Below are positions 16,680 to 25,425 of a DNA stretch of 64,000 bases, one piece after another (the first letter of the stretch is position 1; each line of letters starts with the position of its first letter). The notes under the pieces were generated by a model that had not been told where the DNA came from, ran no database searches, and was given only the letters and a program-made list of their open reading frames with translations. A program made the translations under genes and the position numbers. Source of the stretch: Streptomyces hoynatensis (GTDB lineage: Bacteria; Actinomycetota; Actinomycetes; Streptomycetales; Streptomycetaceae); contig NZ_RBAL01000005.1 in assembly GCF_003626535.1 (NCBI RefSeq), positions 1 to 64,000 of the forward strand, given 5' to 3'.

Positions 16680-18726
16680 CGGACGCGGCGGGGTCCCCGC
16701 CCTCGGCCGGCGGCGGGTCCTCCGGCGGCGGCTCCTCGCCCGGCGGATCGGTGGGCTCCTCCGGGGCGGCGCCCTCGCCCTCCACGGTGACCACCGTGGC
16801 CGCGGGGCTGAGGGTGACCCGGGCCTGCCAGGCGCCCGCCGGCTCCCGGGCCCGGTCCACGGAGACCTCGATCACCTGCGTCTCCCCCGGCCGCAGGGTT
16901 CCCGAGGAGACGCTGAGGAGCAGCCAGTCCGCGTCCGCCTCCGCCGTCCAGTCCACGGGCGCGCCGCCGGAGGCCGTCAGCGTGATCCGGGTGCCCGAGT
17001 CCGTGGTCACGGCCTCCGCGCTCAGCCGTCCCGGCGCGCCCTCCTCGCCCGGGCCCTCGGCGGTACCCGCGCCCCGTGCCGCACGCTCCGGGGCGCCGTC
17101 GGGGGCGCCTCCGCCGCCGTCCGCCCGGTCACGCGCCTCCCGCCCGCCCCGCCGCTCCGCCGCCTCGCCGTCGGCCCGCCCGCCCTCGGCGCCGGCGGCC
17201 TCCGGCCGCGGATCGCCCTCCCCCTGCGCCGCCACCTCGGAGCCGGGCCCGAGGCCCGCGCCCGGATCGTCCTGCGCGGTCACGGCCGGCTCCTCGTGCC
17301 CGCCCGCCTCACCGGTGACGGGCGCGCCGCGGCAGGCCGCCCACAGCGCGAGCACCGGGGCGGCCAGCACCGCCGCCACCACCGTCGTCGTCACCGCCCG
17401 GCCGCGGAGCTTCTCCCGGCGGGCGGCCCGGTCCCGCGCGGCCACGGGGAAGCCCGCCCGGTCGCAGCGCGGCGTGTACTGGGCGCGGGCCCGGAGCACC
17501 GCCAGCCTGGCGGCGTGCACCGCCGCGCGCGGCGCGGGCAGCACGACGAGCCGGGTGCGCGAGCCGGGCGCGGTGCCCGGCCAGCCCACGCCCACCATGG
17601 CGCGCTGGGCGACGAGCCGGCAGGCGGTGCACTCGTCCACGTGCCGCACCAGTTCGCCGCGCAGCCTGGGGCCGAGCAGCACCCGCCGGTCGTCGCCCGC
17701 GAGCGCCGCGGTGGCCGGGCAGCCCGCCGACTCCACGGCGGCCAGCGCGGCGCGGGTCCGCTCCACCTCGCAGGCGGCCGTGGTCAGCAGCGTGTGTGTC
17801 GCGGACTCCGGCAGTCCCAGCACGCGCGCGATCTCCCGCACCGACAGCTTGTGCCTGACCGCGAGTTCGAGCGCCTCGCGCTGCTCGGCCGTCGTGCCCG
17901 CGGCCTCCGGCCAGGAGAGCGTGGCCAGTTCGCGCCTGCGGCGGCCGGCGTCGGCGTCCTCGCCCGTGGCCACCGGTCCCGCGGCGCCGCCCTGGGCCAC
18001 GGCGAGGCGGCGCAGGCAGGCCCACCTGGCGAGCGCGTACAGCCAGCTGCGGCGCAGCTCCGGGGCGGCGGGGCGGCGGCCGCGCTCGTGCTGCCGCTCG
18101 GCGAGGGCCACCGCCTCGCCGAGCGCCGCGGTGGCGGCGTCGTGCTCGCACATCAGCGACAGGCAGTAGGTGAACACCCCGTCCAGGTAGGCGTCCTCGT
18201 AGGGGGCCTCGCCCGGCCCGCGCCCGGCGGCGTCCGGGGCGTTGCCGGCCCCGGGGACATCCAGCGGCCTCGTGGGCCGGGTGGCCGCGGCGGCCGTGGC
18301 CTTGCCGCCCGGCTTGGCGGCCCGGCCGGCTTTGGCGGCCCGGCCGTTCCTGGCGGCTCGGTTCCTTCGGGCGGCTCTGGCGGTGGTGGCGGACGGGGAG
18401 GGCTCCATGGCCTCGGCGGAGTTCGAGGGGCGGGAAAGGCCGGAAAGGGCGGGCGAGTGCCACGGGTCCGCGGAGTTCTCCGGGTTCTGCGGGTTCTGCG
18501 GATTCTGCGAACTCGTGGGGCTCATGAGGTCTGTGGGGTGTGCGGGGTGCCCGGCCTGGGGGGCCGGCGGGGGCTTCGGGTTCTCCGGCGAGGTGCCGGG
18601 CTTGGGGGCTTTCCTGGACTTGGGGGGCTTGGCGTGCCTCGTGGGCCGGGCGGGCGGGGTGGGGGTGGAGCGACGCGCTGGGCCCGGTGCGGCGCCTGTC
18701 GAGCGGTCGCGGCTTCGGGTCGTCAC
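16663..18726 (-). CDS. Sigma-factor-like / HxxxCxxC / transmembrane / BACON-domain fusion protein
   Basis: This protein has 687 residues from the GTG at 18726. In order it shows: a low-complexity N-terminus of about 170 residues; a sigma-2-like helical region (about 175-247, YEDAYLDGVFTYCLSLM); a sigma-4-like HTH (about 282-322, LSVREIARVLGLPESATHTL); an HVDECTAC motif (362-369) as in zinc anti-sigma factors; one membrane helix (about 444-465); a long acidic/Gly linker; and a BACON beta-sandwich (about 567-651). The topology is cytoplasmic N-terminus, outside C-terminus. An ATG at 18525 is an alternative start, but TACGGT seven nt before 18726 supports the longer form. The combination suggests a self-contained surface sensor, which is inference. 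Confidence 0.85.
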   Translation of the reverse strand: MTTRSRDRSTGAAPGPARRSTPTPPARPTRHAKPPKSRKAPKPGTSPENPKPPPAPQAGHPAHPTDLMSPTSSQNPQNPQNPENSADPWHSPALSGLSRPSNSAEAMEPSPSATTARAARRNRAARNGRAAKAGRAAKPGGKATAAAATRPTRPLDVPGAGNAPDAAGRGPGEAPYEDAYLDGVFTYCLSLMCEHDAATAALGEAVALAERQHERGRRPAAPELRRSWLYALARWACLRRLAVAQGGAAGPVATGEDADAGRRRRELATLSWPEAAGTTAEQREALELAVRHKLSVREIARVLGLPESATHTLLTTAACEVERTRAALAAVESAGCPATAALAGDDRRVLLGPRLRGELVRHVDECTACRLVAQRAMVGVGWPGTAPGSRTRLVVLPAPRAAVHAARLAVLRARAQYTPRCDRAGFPVAARDRAARREKLRGRAVTTTVVAAVLAAPVLALWAACRGAPVTGEAGGHEEPAVTAQDDPGAGLGPGSEVAAQGEGDPRPEAAGAEGGRADGEAAERRGGREARDRADGGGGAPDGAPERAARGAGTAEGPGEEGAPGRLSAEAVTTDSGTRITLTASGGAPVDWTAEADADWLLLSVSSGTLRPGETQVIEVSVDRAREPAGAWQARVTLSPAATVVTVEGEGAAPEEPTDPPGEEPPPEDPPPAEGGDPAASGGGGA

Positions 18727-18733
18727 GCTGGCG

Positions 18734-18739
18734 ACCGTA
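18734..18739 (-). promoter_or_regulatory. -10 box for the BACON fusion gene
   Basis: TACGGT on the minus strand ends 7 nt before the GTG at 18726. It supports that start and a leaderless mRNA. Confidence 0.45.
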
Positions 18740-18840
18740 AGCGCCAGGCGGGCGGCCACCGCGGCCGCCGACCCGAGGTTCCACCTATCGGGTGACGCCT
18801 GGGGACCGGTACGGGCGGGTTGGCTGTCAGACCCGGGCGA

Positions 18841-18846
18841 TAGCGT
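18841..18846 (+). promoter_or_regulatory. -10 box of leaderless radA
   Basis: TAGCGT ends 7 nt before the radA ATG with no SD between. It lies about 100 bp from the opposing -10 of the BACON fusion gene. Confidence 0.5.
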
Positions 18847-18853
18847 TCCGTAC

Positions 18854-20263
18854 ATGGCCCGTAAGACTGATCGACCCGCCTACCGCTGCTCCGAGTGCGG
18901 CTGGTCCACCGCCAAGTGGCTCGGCCGCTGCCCCGAGTGCCACGCCTGGGGCACGGTGGAGGAGGTCGGCGGCGTGCCCGCCGTGCGCACCGCCCCGGCC
19001 GCGCGGGTGGCCTCCCCGGCCCTGCCGATCGGTCAGGTGGACGGCGCGCAGGTGACCGCGCGCGGCACCGGCGTCCCCGAGCTCGACCGGGTGCTCGGCG
19101 GCGGCCTGGTGCCGGGGGCGGTGGTGCTGCTCGCCGGCGAGCCCGGGGTCGGCAAGTCCACGCTGCTGCTCGACGTCGCGGCCAAGGCCGCCTCGCCACA
19201 CCACCGCACGCTGTATGTGACGGGCGAGGAGTCGGCGGCCCAGGTGCGGCTGCGGGCCGACCGGATCGGCGCGATCCACGACCACCTGTACCTGGCGGCC
19301 GAGACGGATCTGGGCGCGGTGCTCGGGCAGTTGGACGCGGTGAAGCCCTCGCTGCTGATCCTCGACTCGGTGCAGACGGTCGCCTCGGCCGAGATCGACG
19401 GCGCGCCGGGCGGGGTGGCGCAGGTCAGGGAGGTGGCCGGCGCGCTGATCCGGGCCTCCAAGGAGCGCGACATGGCCACGCTGCTGGTGGGGCACGTGAC
19501 GAAGGACGGCGCCATCGCGGGCCCGCGGCTGCTGGAGCACCTGGTCGACGTGGTGCTCCAGTTCGAGGGGGACAGGCACGCGAGGCTGCGCCTGGTCCGC
19601 GGCGTGAAGAACAGATACGGGGCCACCGACGAGGTCGGCTGCTTCGAGTTGCACGACGAGGGCATCACCTCGCTCGCCGATCCCTCGGGCCTGTTCCTGA
19701 CCCGCCGGGACGAGCCGGTGCCGGGCACCTGCCTGACGGTGACGCTGGAGGGGCGCCGCCCGCTGGTCGCCGAGGTGCAGTCGCTGACGGTGGCGAGCCA
19801 GATCCCCTCCCCGCGGCGCACCACCTCGGGCCTGGAGACCTCCCGGGTCTCGATGATGCTCGCCGTGCTCGAACAGCGCGGCCAGATAGCCGCCTTGGGG
19901 AAGAACGACATCTACACCGCGACGGTCGGGGGCGTGCGCCTCTCGGAGCCGGCCGCCGACCTGGCCGTCGCGCTGGCGCTGGCCAGCGCCGCGAGCGACA
20001 CCCCGCTGCCGAAGAACCTGGTGGCGATCGGCGAGGTGGGGCTGGCGGGCGAGGTGCGGCGGGTGACGGGCGTGCAGCGGCGGCTGGCGGAGGCCGCGCG
20101 GCTCGGCTTCACCCAGGCGCTGGTCCCGGCCGACTCGGGCGACGCGCCGCGGGGGATGCGGGTGCGCGAGGTCGCCGACATCGGAGAGGCGCTCAGGGTC
20201 CTGCCCGGGCGCCCGCCCGCCCGGGAAGCGGAGTCCCGCGGGCGTGAGGAGGTGCGCCGGTAG
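18854..20263 (+). CDS. radA: DNA repair ATPase RadA (Sms)
   Basis: This 469-residue branch-migration ATPase has an N-terminal zinc finger (Cys12, 15, 26 and 29; YRCSECGW and GRCPECHAWG). It also has Walker A (GEPGVGKS, residues 95-102), the RadA-specific VKNRYG motif, and a C-terminal Lon-like domain (PLPKNLVAIGEVGLAGEVRR). It processes recombination intermediates in the cytoplasm. The start at 18854 matches the zinc finger position and the leaderless promoter. disA follows after 42 bp, the usual radA-disA pairing, where RadA and DisA are known to interact in other bacteria. Confidence 0.97.
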   Translation: MARKTDRPAYRCSECGWSTAKWLGRCPECHAWGTVEEVGGVPAVRTAPAARVASPALPIGQVDGAQVTARGTGVPELDRVLGGGLVPGAVVLLAGEPGVGKSTLLLDVAAKAASPHHRTLYVTGEESAAQVRLRADRIGAIHDHLYLAAETDLGAVLGQLDAVKPSLLILDSVQTVASAEIDGAPGGVAQVREVAGALIRASKERDMATLLVGHVTKDGAIAGPRLLEHLVDVVLQFEGDRHARLRLVRGVKNRYGATDEVGCFELHDEGITSLADPSGLFLTRRDEPVPGTCLTVTLEGRRPLVAEVQSLTVASQIPSPRRTTSGLETSRVSMMLAVLEQRGQIAALGKNDIYTATVGGVRLSEPAADLAVALALASAASDTPLPKNLVAIGEVGLAGEVRRVTGVQRRLAEAARLGFTQALVPADSGDAPRGMRVREVADIGEALRVLPGRPPAREAESRGREEVRR

Positions 20264-20305
20264 ACTCGTGTGCACTCAGCGCAGATTCGTCCTCCGGAGG
20301 AGTGC

Positions 20306-21430
20306 ATGGCAGCCAGCGACCGGCCGGGGACTCCCGGCAGGGCCGGGGGTGGCTCCGGGAGCGACGGCCTGCTGCGCGCTGCGCTCAGCGCGGTGGCCCC
20401 GGGGACCCAGCTGCGTGACGGTCTCGAACGCATCCTCCGGGGGAACACGGGGGGCCTGATCGTGCTCGGCGTCGACCGCACGGTCGAGTCGCTGTGCACC
20501 GGCGGCTTCGTGCTCGACGTGGAGTTCACCGCGACCCGGCTGCGCGAGCTGTGCAAGCTGGACGGCGCGGTGATCGTGGACAAGGACATCTCCCGCATCG
20601 TCAGGGCGGGCGTGCAGCTGGTGCCCGACCCCAGCATTCCCACCGAGGAGACCGGCACCAGGCACCGCACGGCCCAGCGGGTCTCCATCCAGACCGGCTT
20701 CCCTGTGGTCTCGGTGAGCCAGTCGATGCGGCTGGTCGCGCTGTACCTGGACGGCCAGCGGCGGGTGCTCGAGGACTCGGGCGCGATCCTCTCGCGCGCC
20801 AACCAGGCCCTGGCCACGCTGGAGCGCTACAAGCTGCGCCTGGACGAGGTGGCGGGCACGCTGTCCGCGCTGGAGATCGAGGACCTGGTCACCGTGCGGG
20901 ACGTCGCCTCGGTCGCCCAGCGCCTTGAGATGGTGCGGCGGATCGCCGCGGAGATCGCCGAGTACGTCGTCGAGCTCGGCACGGACGGCCGGCTGCTCTC
21001 CCTGCAGCTGGACGAGCTGATCGCGGGCGTGGAGCCGGAGCGGCAGCTGATCGTGCGGGACTATCTGCCGGAGGCCGGGGGGAAGCGCTCGAAGCGGGTC
21101 GCCACCGCCCTCGCCGAGCTGGACACCCTGGGCCATGCCGAGTTGCTCGAACTGGCCACCGTCGCCAGGGCGCTGGGGCTCGGCGCGGGCGCCGAGGCGC
21201 TGGACTCGGCGGTCTCGCCGCGCGGCTTCCGGCTGCTGGCGAAGGTGCCGCGGCTGCCCGGGCTGGTCATCGACCGGCTGGTGGACCACTTCGGCGGGCT
21301 GCAGAAGCTGCTCGCCGCCAGCGTGGACGATCTGCAGGCCGTGGACGGCGTGGGCGAGACCCGGGCCCGCTCGGTGCGCGAGGGCCTCTCCCGCCTGGCG
21401 GAGTCCTCCATCCTGGAGCGTTACGTCTGA
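20306..21430 (+). CDS. disA: DNA integrity scanning protein DisA, diadenylate cyclase
   Basis: This 374-residue protein has an N-terminal DAC domain with the catalytic DGA motif ([11 protein letters not shown]) and RHR motif (GTRHRTAQ). A helical spine follows, then a C-terminal helix-hairpin-helix DNA-binding domain ([19 protein letters not shown]). It makes c-di-AMP from two ATP and scans DNA for branched structures. In Streptomyces c-di-AMP also influences osmotic balance and development. The ATG at 20306 has an excellent SD (GGAGGAG). Length and motifs are normal. Confidence 0.97.
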   Translation: MAASDRPGTPGRAGGGSGSDGLLRAALSAVAPGTQLRDGLERILRGNTGGLIVLGVDRTVESLCTGGFVLDVEFTATRLRELCKLDGAVIVDKDISRIVRAGVQLVPDPSIPTEETGTRHRTAQRVSIQTGFPVVSVSQSMRLVALYLDGQRRVLEDSGAILSRANQALATLERYKLRLDEVAGTLSALEIEDLVTVRDVASVAQRLEMVRRIAAEIAEYVVELGTDGRLLSLQLDELIAGVEPERQLIVRDYLPEAGGKRSKRVATALAELDTLGHAELLELATVARALGLGAGAEALDSAVSPRGFRLLAKVPRLPGLVIDRLVDHFGGLQKLLAASVDDLQAVDGVGETRARSVREGLSRLAESSILERYV

Positions 21431-21864
21431 CCCGGTGCTGCCTGGGCACCGCCCGCTGCGAGCGGCGTGGCCGCCGCCCCGCCCACCGGTCGTGCCGCGC
21501 TCCCTCGCGCGGCGCCCCACGGCCCGGCCGCACCCGGCCCGCGCCTCCCGCAGGCGCCCCTCCCACAGGCACCCCTCCCACAGGCACCCTCCCGTGGGCA
21601 CGCTTCCCGGCGGGCACGCCTCGCCCACGCATCCCGCCCACGCGCCCCGCCTGCTCCTCCCGCCCGGTGGGGCGCACGTCCCGCCCGCCGGGGCCCTGCG
21701 CCCGGTGGTCCGGGCCCGCAGTCACGCGCCGGGTCCCGCGCCCGTGCGCCGTGCTCCGCTGCCACGCGCCGCCCGCGCGCCGCCGGGGGCGGCGCCGCGG
21801 GTGTTCCCGCCGGCCCGGTGGCGGTTGCCGCCAGGGGGCGTGCCGGGCCGGGGCGGGAGCCGGT
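21431..21864. other. Intergenic 434 bp with 15-bp tandem repeats
   Basis: This is a C-rich gap between convergent genes without a supported ORF. At 21553-21597 there are three consecutive 15-bp units (GGCGCCCCTCCCACA, GGCACCCCTCCCACA, then a diverged copy). The reading frames here are low-complexity Pro/Arg/His runs, typical of non-coding GC-rich DNA. Confidence 0.6.
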
Positions 21865-22665
21865 TCAGTCCTCGTCGAGCAGGAAGGGCGTCTGCACCAC
21901 GGGGAAGCCCGTCAGCTGGGCCTCCGCCAGGTAGGTTCCCGGCGCCGCGGGCTCGCCCGCGGGCCCGTCGCAGTCCTGGGGCGTGGAGTGGCGCCGGTCC
22001 CAGTCGAAGCTGCGGGTCACCGCGCCGCCGGCCGCGATGCCCACCCAGTCGGAGGAGGCCCCCTCCGGGCAGTCGGCGGAGGACCACACCTGCTCGTCGG
22101 CGGCGTCGGCCAGGGTGACGGTCAGCGCCGCGTACCCGAGGTCGAGGCGGCAGGCGGACCCCGATTCGTTGTGCGCGGTCAGCAGCAGCCGCGGCTGCTG
22201 TTCCGGCGAGTAGTCGTTCTCCGCGCTGCTCAGCGTCAGCGACACGTCCGCGGGCAGGCAGTCGGCCAGCCCCGCCGGGTCGATGCCTACGGTGTCGCCG
22301 CCTCCGCCCGCGGAACCGTCGGCCGCCGCGCCGCCGTTCGAGCCGTCCGCGGCGCCGGTGCCCTCCTCGCCACCCGCTCCTGCCTCGTCCCCGGGCTCCC
22401 CGGACTCGGTGGAGGAGGTGTCACGGCCGCCCGGGCGCTCGTCTATGAACGACTCCGATGGGGTGGGTCCCGGGGTGATCGACTCGGCCGGCCCGCCGTT
22501 GCCGTCGTCGTGCCCGCCCGTCTGCTGCTCGTCGTCCCCGCCCGAGGGGCGCAGCGCCCAGACGATCAGCAGCACGACGATCACGACGGGTAGCAGCACA
22601 ACGGCCCTTCGCCGCCAGTAGATGGAGGACGGCAGCGGCCCGACCGGAGTGCGCAGTGATCCCAC
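21865..22665 (-). CDS. Membrane-anchored extracytoplasmic protein
   Basis: This 266-residue protein has an N-terminal membrane helix near residues 20-39 (AVVLLPVVIVVLLIVWAL). A long Gly/Glu/Ser-rich linker (about 45-125) precedes a C-terminal domain of about 130 residues with Cys in ADCLPADVSLTLSS, SACRLDLGY, SADCPEG and PQDCDGPAG. These four Cys probably form two disulfides outside the cell. The domain recalls DUF4232-like secreted beta-sandwich proteins of Streptomyces, but the match is uncertain. GTG 22665 lies 6 nt after TAAGGT, so it is probably leaderless. It is divergent from the mutY-like gene. Confidence 0.8.
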   Translation of the reverse strand: MGSLRTPVGPLPSSIYWRRRAVVLLPVVIVVLLIVWALRPSGGDDEQQTGGHDDGNGGPAESITPGPTPSESFIDERPGGRDTSSTESGEPGDEAGAGGEEGTGAADGSNGGAAADGSAGGGGDTVGIDPAGLADCLPADVSLTLSSAENDYSPEQQPRLLLTAHNESGSACRLDLGYAALTVTLADAADEQVWSSADCPEGASSDWVGIAAGGAVTRSFDWDRRHSTPQDCDGPAGEPAAPGTYLAEAQLTGFPVVQTPFLLDED

Positions 22666-22671
22666 GCGGAA

Positions 22672-22677
22672 ACCTTA
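22672..22677 (-). promoter_or_regulatory. -10 box of leaderless anchored-protein gene
   Basis: TAAGGT on the minus strand ends 6 nt before the GTG at 22665 with no SD. Confidence 0.45.
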
Positions 22678-22797
22678 CGAGACATCAGCGGGGCCTCGTT
22701 CCCCTCCCCTCCGCTTCCCCTGCGCCTCCCCCGTCGTCAACACGCGCGGCCGTGACCGCTTTGTGCCGTGCCCGCGGCATGCCAGGATCGCCTTGCC

Positions 22798-23718
22798 ATG
22801 ACTGCGACGACTCCCACGACTGTTCCGACGGCGACGGCCGACCCCACCGTCCTGCACGCCCCCGTCATCGACTGGTTCGACAAGAACGCCCGTGACCTGC
22901 CCTGGCGCCGCCCCGACGCGAACGCCTGGGGGGTCATGGTCAGCGAGTTCATGCTTCAGCAGACCCCCGTCAGCCGCGTGCTGCCGGTCTACGAGGAGTG
23001 GCTCAAGCGCTGGCCACGCCCCGCCGACCTGGCCGCGGAGGCGCCCGGCGAGGCCGTGCGCGCCTGGGGCCGCCTCGGCTACCCGCGCCGGGCGCTCCGG
23101 CTGCACAACGCGGCCGCCGCCATAGCGGAACGGCACGGCGGCGACGTGCCCACCGACCACCACCAGCTGCTGGCGCTGCCGGGCGTCGGCGAGTACACGG
23201 CCGCCGCGGTGGCCTCCTTCGCCTACGGGCAGCGGCACGCGGTCCTCGACACCAACGTCAGGCGGGTGTTCGCCCGCGCCGTCACCGGCACGGAGTTCCC
23301 GCCGAACGCGACGACCGCGGCCGAGCGCAAGCTCGCCAGGATGCTGCTGCCCGAGGAGCCGAGGACGGCGGCCCGCTGGGCGGCGGCCACGATGGAGCTC
23401 GGCGCGCTGCTGTGCACCGCGCGCACTCCGGCGTGCGGGCGGTGCCCGATCGCCGACCTGTGCGCCTGGCGCCGGGCGGGTTCACCGGCGCACGCGGGCC
23501 CCCCGCGCCGCACCCAGACGTACGCCGGAACCGACCGGCAGGTGCGCGGGAAGCTGCTTGCGGTGCTGCGCGAGGCGACGGCGCCGGTGCCGCGCCTCCT
23601 GCTCGACCGGGTCTGGGGTGACCCGGAGCAGCGGGCCCGCGCGCTGAACGGCCTGGTCGGCGACGGGCTGGTCGAAAGGCTCCCCGACGGCCGCTACCGC
23701 CTGCCGGGAGCCGGCTGA
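22798..23718 (+). CDS. mutY: A/G-specific adenine DNA glycosylase (MutY type)
   Basis: This 306-residue HhH-GPD base excision enzyme removes A opposite 8-oxoG. Visible motifs are LPWRRPDANAWGVMVSEFMLQQT, with the catalytic Glu region, and the HhH LLALPGVGEYTAAAVASFA. AVLDTNVRRV carries the catalytic Asp. The [4Fe-4S] cluster motif is C-x6-C-x2-C-x5-C in CTARTPACGRCPIADLC. The C-terminal 8-oxoG-recognition (NUDIX-like) domain is much reduced, as in other actinobacterial MutY proteins. The ATG at 22798 fits the domain start; CAGGAT nine nt upstream is a weak -10. Confidence 0.93.
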   Translation: MTATTPTTVPTATADPTVLHAPVIDWFDKNARDLPWRRPDANAWGVMVSEFMLQQTPVSRVLPVYEEWLKRWPRPADLAAEAPGEAVRAWGRLGYPRRALRLHNAAAAIAERHGGDVPTDHHQLLALPGVGEYTAAAVASFAYGQRHAVLDTNVRRVFARAVTGTEFPPNATTAAERKLARMLLPEEPRTAARWAAATMELGALLCTARTPACGRCPIADLCAWRRAGSPAHAGPPRRTQTYAGTDRQVRGKLLAVLREATAPVPRLLLDRVWGDPEQRARALNGLVGDGLVERLPDGRYRLPGAG

Positions 23719-24079
23719 CCCGGCCCCCTCCCCGTCCCCGCCTCACCGGCCCGCTTTCCGGACCCCGTCCCGCCCCCGCTTCGGCCCGCCTACCGGTCCC
23801 CTACCCGACTCCCCGAACCCCACCCCCGTTCCGCCCCGCCCCCGCCTCCTTCCCGCTCGCCCCCTCCCCTGTTCCCCGGCACCCTTCCGATCCCGGTCCC
23901 CTTCCGGTCCCGGTCCCCTTCCCCTCCGCCTCCGTCCGGTCCTGTCCCGCCCGGCCCGCTCCCCCGACTGCGTTCCCCTTCCGTCCCGTTGTCCGTCCCG
24001 TTGTCCGCCCCGTTGCCCGTTCTGCCGTCCGTTCCGTTGTCCCGCCTTCCGTCCCGTTGTCCGTTCCGCTTCCGGTTCG
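23719..24079. other. Intergenic 361 bp, C-rich with degenerate CCGTTGTCCG repeats
   Basis: There is no convincing gene between the mutY-like gene and the convergent reductase gene. The strand composition is very C-biased. Around 23985-24070 CCGTTGTCCG and close variants recur about six times in imperfect 10-11-bp phase. This produces artificial Asn/Gly/Thr/Asp repeats when translated antisense. Confidence 0.6.
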
Positions 24080-24760
24080 TCACCTCTCCGCGGTTTCCGG
24101 CTCGTCCGCGGGGTCCTGGCGCCTGCCGAGCGTGGGCCTGGGAGCGTCGGCTCCCACCCACGGCAGCACGGCCCTCGCCTGGGCCCCCTGCGCCCAGAGC
24201 CCGATCATGAAGGCGGCGGCCGCCTCGAGGAGTCCCGCTCGCTCGAGGCCACCGCCCGCCACGGGCACGCAGCCGAGGTCCGCGACCAGGGTGCCCACCA
24301 GGGCGAGCGCCGTCTCCTGGTCCCCACACAGCGGCACGCCGAGCGGCACGCCGTCGAAGACCGGTGGCGTCATCCGCCACACCTCGTCCGGGCAGAGGTT
24401 GAACGCCTTCACCACGTGCGCCCCCGGCGCCGCCGCGGCGATCCGTTCCGCCATCGAGGGGCCGCCCTCGGTGGCCAGGCGCACCGTGCCGGGCACCAGC
24501 GGGTTGGTGCAGTCGATCAGCGTGCGCCCGCGCAGGGCGCCGCCTCCCGCGCCCACCGCCGCCAGCACCTCCAGGGCGGCGTGGTCGGGCACCGCCAGGA
24601 GCACCGCCTCGCCGAACGTCGCGGCCGTGGCGAGGCTCTCCGCTCCCGGCCCGGCGCGCCGCGGGTCGCGCGCCCCGGACAGCACCTCGTGCCCCGCCTC
24701 CCGCCACCGGCCGCCGAGCGCCTGCGCCATCCTCCCGGCGCCCAGAATCCCGATCCGCAT
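24080..24760 (-). CDS. NADPH-dependent F420 reductase-like oxidoreductase
   Basis: This 226-residue Rossmann protein begins MRIGILGAGRMAQALGGRW, followed by strands ending in GARDPRR and VLLAVPDHAALE. It has the family segment GRTLIDCTNPLVPG and VVKAFNLCPDEVW, which resembles the F420-binding loop AFNT of Fno proteins. It likely transfers hydride between NADPH and F420 or a related substrate. An AGGGAGGAA SD precedes the ATG at 24760. It is divergent from an HxlR regulator 230 bp away, a common redox-enzyme/regulator layout. Confidence 0.85.
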   Translation of the reverse strand: MRIGILGAGRMAQALGGRWREAGHEVLSGARDPRRAGPGAESLATAATFGEAVLLAVPDHAALEVLAAVGAGGGALRGRTLIDCTNPLVPGTVRLATEGGPSMAERIAAAAPGAHVVKAFNLCPDEVWRMTPPVFDGVPLGVPLCGDQETALALVGTLVADLGCVPVAGGGLERAGLLEAAAAFMIGLWAQGAQARAVLPWVGADAPRPTLGRRQDPADEPETAER

Positions 24761-24921
24761 GCGTGCTTCCTCCCTGTGTCTCGCCTGTCTCTCGCCTGTC
24801 TCTCGCCCGTCGGCCCCGCCCACGCATGCCGGCCGGCCGTTGCCGCCGGCGGCCGTGCGGTGCGGGGCCTCGTGGACGGTGCCGCTTGGCCGGCGGAGCA
24901 CGAAGGTAGAAGATCCGTCAT

Positions 24922-24935
24922 GCACCATTCGGTGC
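24922..24935. promoter_or_regulatory. GCACC-ATTC-GGTGC inverted repeat between reductase and HxlR gene
   Basis: A perfect 5-bp inverted repeat with a 4-bp spacer sits 56 bp upstream of the HxlR start in the divergent intergenic region. It is a candidate operator for that regulator, but short repeats occur by chance in GC-rich DNA. Confidence 0.3.
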
Positions 24936-24990
24936 CCGACGCCCGCCTCGGGGGCGGGACGGACGGGCCGGGGCCGGGAAAGGAGGCGGC

Positions 24991-25425
24991 GTGCCGGAGT
25001 TCATCGCGGACTGCCAGGCGAGGCTGGCCCTCGACCTGCTCGGCAACACCTGGAACGGCGTGGTCCTGTGGGCGTTGCGCCGGGGCGCGCAGCGCCCCCA
25101 CGAACTGCGCCGGCGCATCGGCGGGATCAGCCCCAAGGTGCTCACCGAGACGCTGCGCAGGCTGGAGCACAACGGCCTGGTCGCCCACCGCCGGTACCGG
25201 GAGGCGCCGCCGCGCGTGGAGTACGCGCTCACCGGGCTGGGCCGTTCGCTGCTCCCGGCCATCGAGGCGCTCGGCCTGTGGGCGGTCGAGCACGCCGAGG
25301 AGGTGCTGGCGGCGCAGGACCGCGCGGAGCAAGGAGCGGGCCGCGCGGGCTACGCCGACGCCGGCCAGGCCGACGGCACCGGCCACCCCGGGGGCACCGG
25401 CTACGCCCCGAAGTCCCAGACCTGA
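24991..25425 (+). CDS. HxlR family winged-helix transcriptional regulator
   Basis: This 144-residue protein has the compact HxlR fold: LDLLGNTWNGVVLWALRRGAQR, then LRRRIGGISPKVLTETLRRLEHNGLV with the recognition helix, and a wing ending PPRVEYALTGLG. Cys8 (FIADCQ) lies in the N-terminal position where many HxlR proteins have a redox Cys. The C-terminal 30 residues are Gly/Ala-rich and probably disordered. The GTG at 24991 has a perfect AGGAGG. Its 3' end overlaps the convergent GNAT gene by 25 bp. Confidence 0.92.
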   Translation: MPEFIADCQARLALDLLGNTWNGVVLWALRRGAQRPHELRRRIGGISPKVLTETLRRLEHNGLVAHRRYREAPPRVEYALTGLGRSLLPAIEALGLWAVEHAEEVLAAQDRAEQGAGRAGYADAGQADGTGHPGGTGYAPKSQT

